Shown here: positions 4,883 to 5,466 of the stretch, piece by piece
Position numbering within the stretch: position 1 is the stretch's first letter
How the letters are laid out: the number at the start of each line of letters is the position of its first letter
NCBI GenBank assembly: GCA_035310125.1
Contig: DATGEP010000284.1
Coordinates: 1 to 5,466 of the forward strand
Direction: 5' to 3'
Length of the DNA: 5,466 nt
DNA from: DATGEP01 sp035310125
Lineage (GTDB): Bacteria > Chloroflexota > Ktedonobacteria > Ktedonobacterales > JADMIN01
Position numbers and translations under genes: made by a program
Notes under the pieces: model-generated
Databases searched by the model: none
Told to the model about the DNA's origin: nothing
The model's input: the letters and a program-made list of their open reading frames with translations, nothing else

Positions 4883-5167
4883 ATGGAAGCTGACGAGGCA
4901 CGTTGCCCGCATCACGCGCCACATGTCGTTGCCAAGACCGTTGATGATACCGCCGTGTTGCTCAATCTGTCTAATGAGATCTATTATTCACTGAATGAGG
5001 TCGGTTCGCGGGTCTGGGAGCTTGCCGATGGACAGCGCTCCATCGCGGCCATCGTGGAAGTGCTGGCCGGTGAGTACGACGCGGCGCGCGACCAGATTCG
5101 CGAGGACGTACACGATCTGCTTGCGAATCTCGCCGCCGAAGGACTCGTCGTTTGGGATGCGGCCTGA
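4883..5167 (+). CDS. PqqD-like RiPP recognition element (lasso B1-type protein)
   Basis: PqqD-family proteins are small winged-helix leader-binding chaperones; in lasso systems (B1) they bind the precursor leader and hand it to the B2 protease and the cyclase. The 94-residue product shows the family pattern in order: HVVAKTVDDTAVLLNL (14-29), YYSLNEVGSRVWELADG (34-50), the helix SIAAIVEVLAGEYD (53-66), and the last helix REDVHDLLANLAAEGLV (73-89). Length is typical for a stand-alone domain. I chose ATG 4883 because AAGGAGAG (4868-4875) lies 7 bases upstream; a GTG at 4865 is in frame but would place the SD within the gene. It follows the precursor by 249 bases. No intact B2 protease or radical SAM partner is visible before the window ends, so a PQQ role is not supported. 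The nearby lasso leader favours B1. Confidence 0.85.
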   Translation: MEADEARCPHHAPHVVAKTVDDTAVLLNLSNEIYYSLNEVGSRVWELADGQRSIAAIVEVLAGEYDAARDQIREDVHDLLANLAAEGLVVWDAA

Positions 5168-5220
5168 GCGAAACGGCCAGGCACCAGGCCGCATGTACCG
5201 CGCAGACTGGGATAGGCCTG

Positions 5221-5464
5221 TTATGCCACCGTGCCGCTCGCGCGGCGAGACGCCAGCGCCGTAGCAGCGGAGGGCACGCCCCCAGCACTCCGCCAAAGAC
5301 CAGATAGCACCCCAGCACCGGGGCTTCCTCGACGCTGAGAAAGAACACCGCGACGACGATTGTGCGCTGCATCTCCGGCGCTGGCCCTCGAAGATATCAT
5401 GCGCACCGGCTCCTCCAATCCCCACGAGCACGGCGAACGCCGCAAATCGCCACGGGCGCCGGTG
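5221..5464 (-). pseudogene. Frameshifted membrane-protein fragment (minus strand, enters from right edge)
   Basis: Reading leftwards from the edge, one minus-strand frame gives RRPWRFAAFAVLVGIGGAGA then HDIFEG, a helix-like start, and becomes nonsense-like (Arg/Ser/Cys-rich) after about 5385. There another frame takes over with PAPEMQRTIVVAVFF, then LSVEEAPVLGCYLVFGGVL and a basic end (RRWRLAARAARWHN). One extra base in the G-run at 5385-5387 (CCC on the + strand) would join them as HDIFEG-PAPEMQRT, giving two or three hydrophobic segments. After about 5221 the second frame runs on antisense to the PqqD gene without a stop, so the true C-terminus is also unclear. The family is not recognised. 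It may be a pseudogene or a sequencing indel; a chance hydrophobic reading cannot be excluded. Confidence 0.35.
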
Positions 5465-5466
5465 CG

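Noticed and set aside
4883..5167. PqqD as evidence of PQQ biosynthesis
   Set aside because: No PqqA precursor, PqqC or PqqE is seen; the adjacent lasso-type leader explains it better.
5193..5264. 23-codon + strand ORF after PqqD as a second RiPP precursor
   Set aside because: No SD, no leader motif, Arg/Pro-rich composition typical of a GC-rich shadow frame.
5398..5466. + strand ORF open to the right edge (starts MRTGSSNP)
   Set aside because: No usable SD. It is an exact mirror frame of the more protein-like minus-strand reading, but the window edge prevents a firm decision.
1..5466. CRISPR arrays, tRNA, rRNA, insertion sequences
   Set aside because: No spaced repeat array, cloverleaf, rRNA core sequence, transposase or terminal inverted repeats seen.

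Overview
The window is GC-rich (about 60% by eye) bacterial DNA. No gene names a taxon outright. The family-4 uracil-DNA glycosylase with a KHRPP variant, the small Pro/Tyr-rich one-helix protein before an ApbE gene and a lasso-type leader peptide made me think of Chloroflexota, perhaps Ktedonobacteria. That is an impression from memory, not a result.

Left part (1-1765, + strand): the 3' end of a gene for a surface protein with a beta-rich ectodomain, one C-terminal membrane helix and a Pro/Gln-rich tail. It is followed by a 299-base gap with a promoter-like box inside a perfect inverted repeat, then by a 364-residue membrane protein that looks like an internal duplication of a four-helix unit.

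Middle (1766-4057): a two-gene operon encodes a Pro/Tyr-rich single-helix membrane protein and an ApbE-family FMN transferase. Converging on it from the minus strand is a family-4 uracil-DNA glycosylase. Its start is reassigned here to 4057, it has His at the expected position of one Fe-S cysteine, and it ends in a near-perfect beta-clamp-binding peptide.

Right part (4058-5466) is the most interesting. A perfectly spaced tandem 19-base repeat sits against an extended -10 promoter. Downstream come, in order: a likely frameshifted ORF, a 31-codon gene whose product matches the lasso-peptide leader signature (Y-x2-P-x-L-x3-G-x5-T) in exact spacing, a stretch resembling a decayed asparagine-synthetase-type cyclase, and an intact PqqD-like leader-binding protein (the B1/RRE component of lasso systems). 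The core following the leader is very short and has no Asp/Glu, so no normal lasso ring could form. The locus therefore looks like a degraded lasso RiPP cluster, a divergent RiPP system that keeps the lasso leader, or a cluster damaged by sequencing indels. Beyond PqqD, a minus-strand membrane-protein fragment also appears frameshifted. Three putative frame breaks in about 1.2 kb make read-level checking the first test.

How the genes may work together: the PqqD-like protein would bind the precursor leader and present it to processing enzymes that are missing or broken here. ApbE would attach FMN to a Thr of a partner protein. The partner is not identified, although the 364-residue membrane protein carries SGAT and DGAT tetrapeptides that deserve a test.
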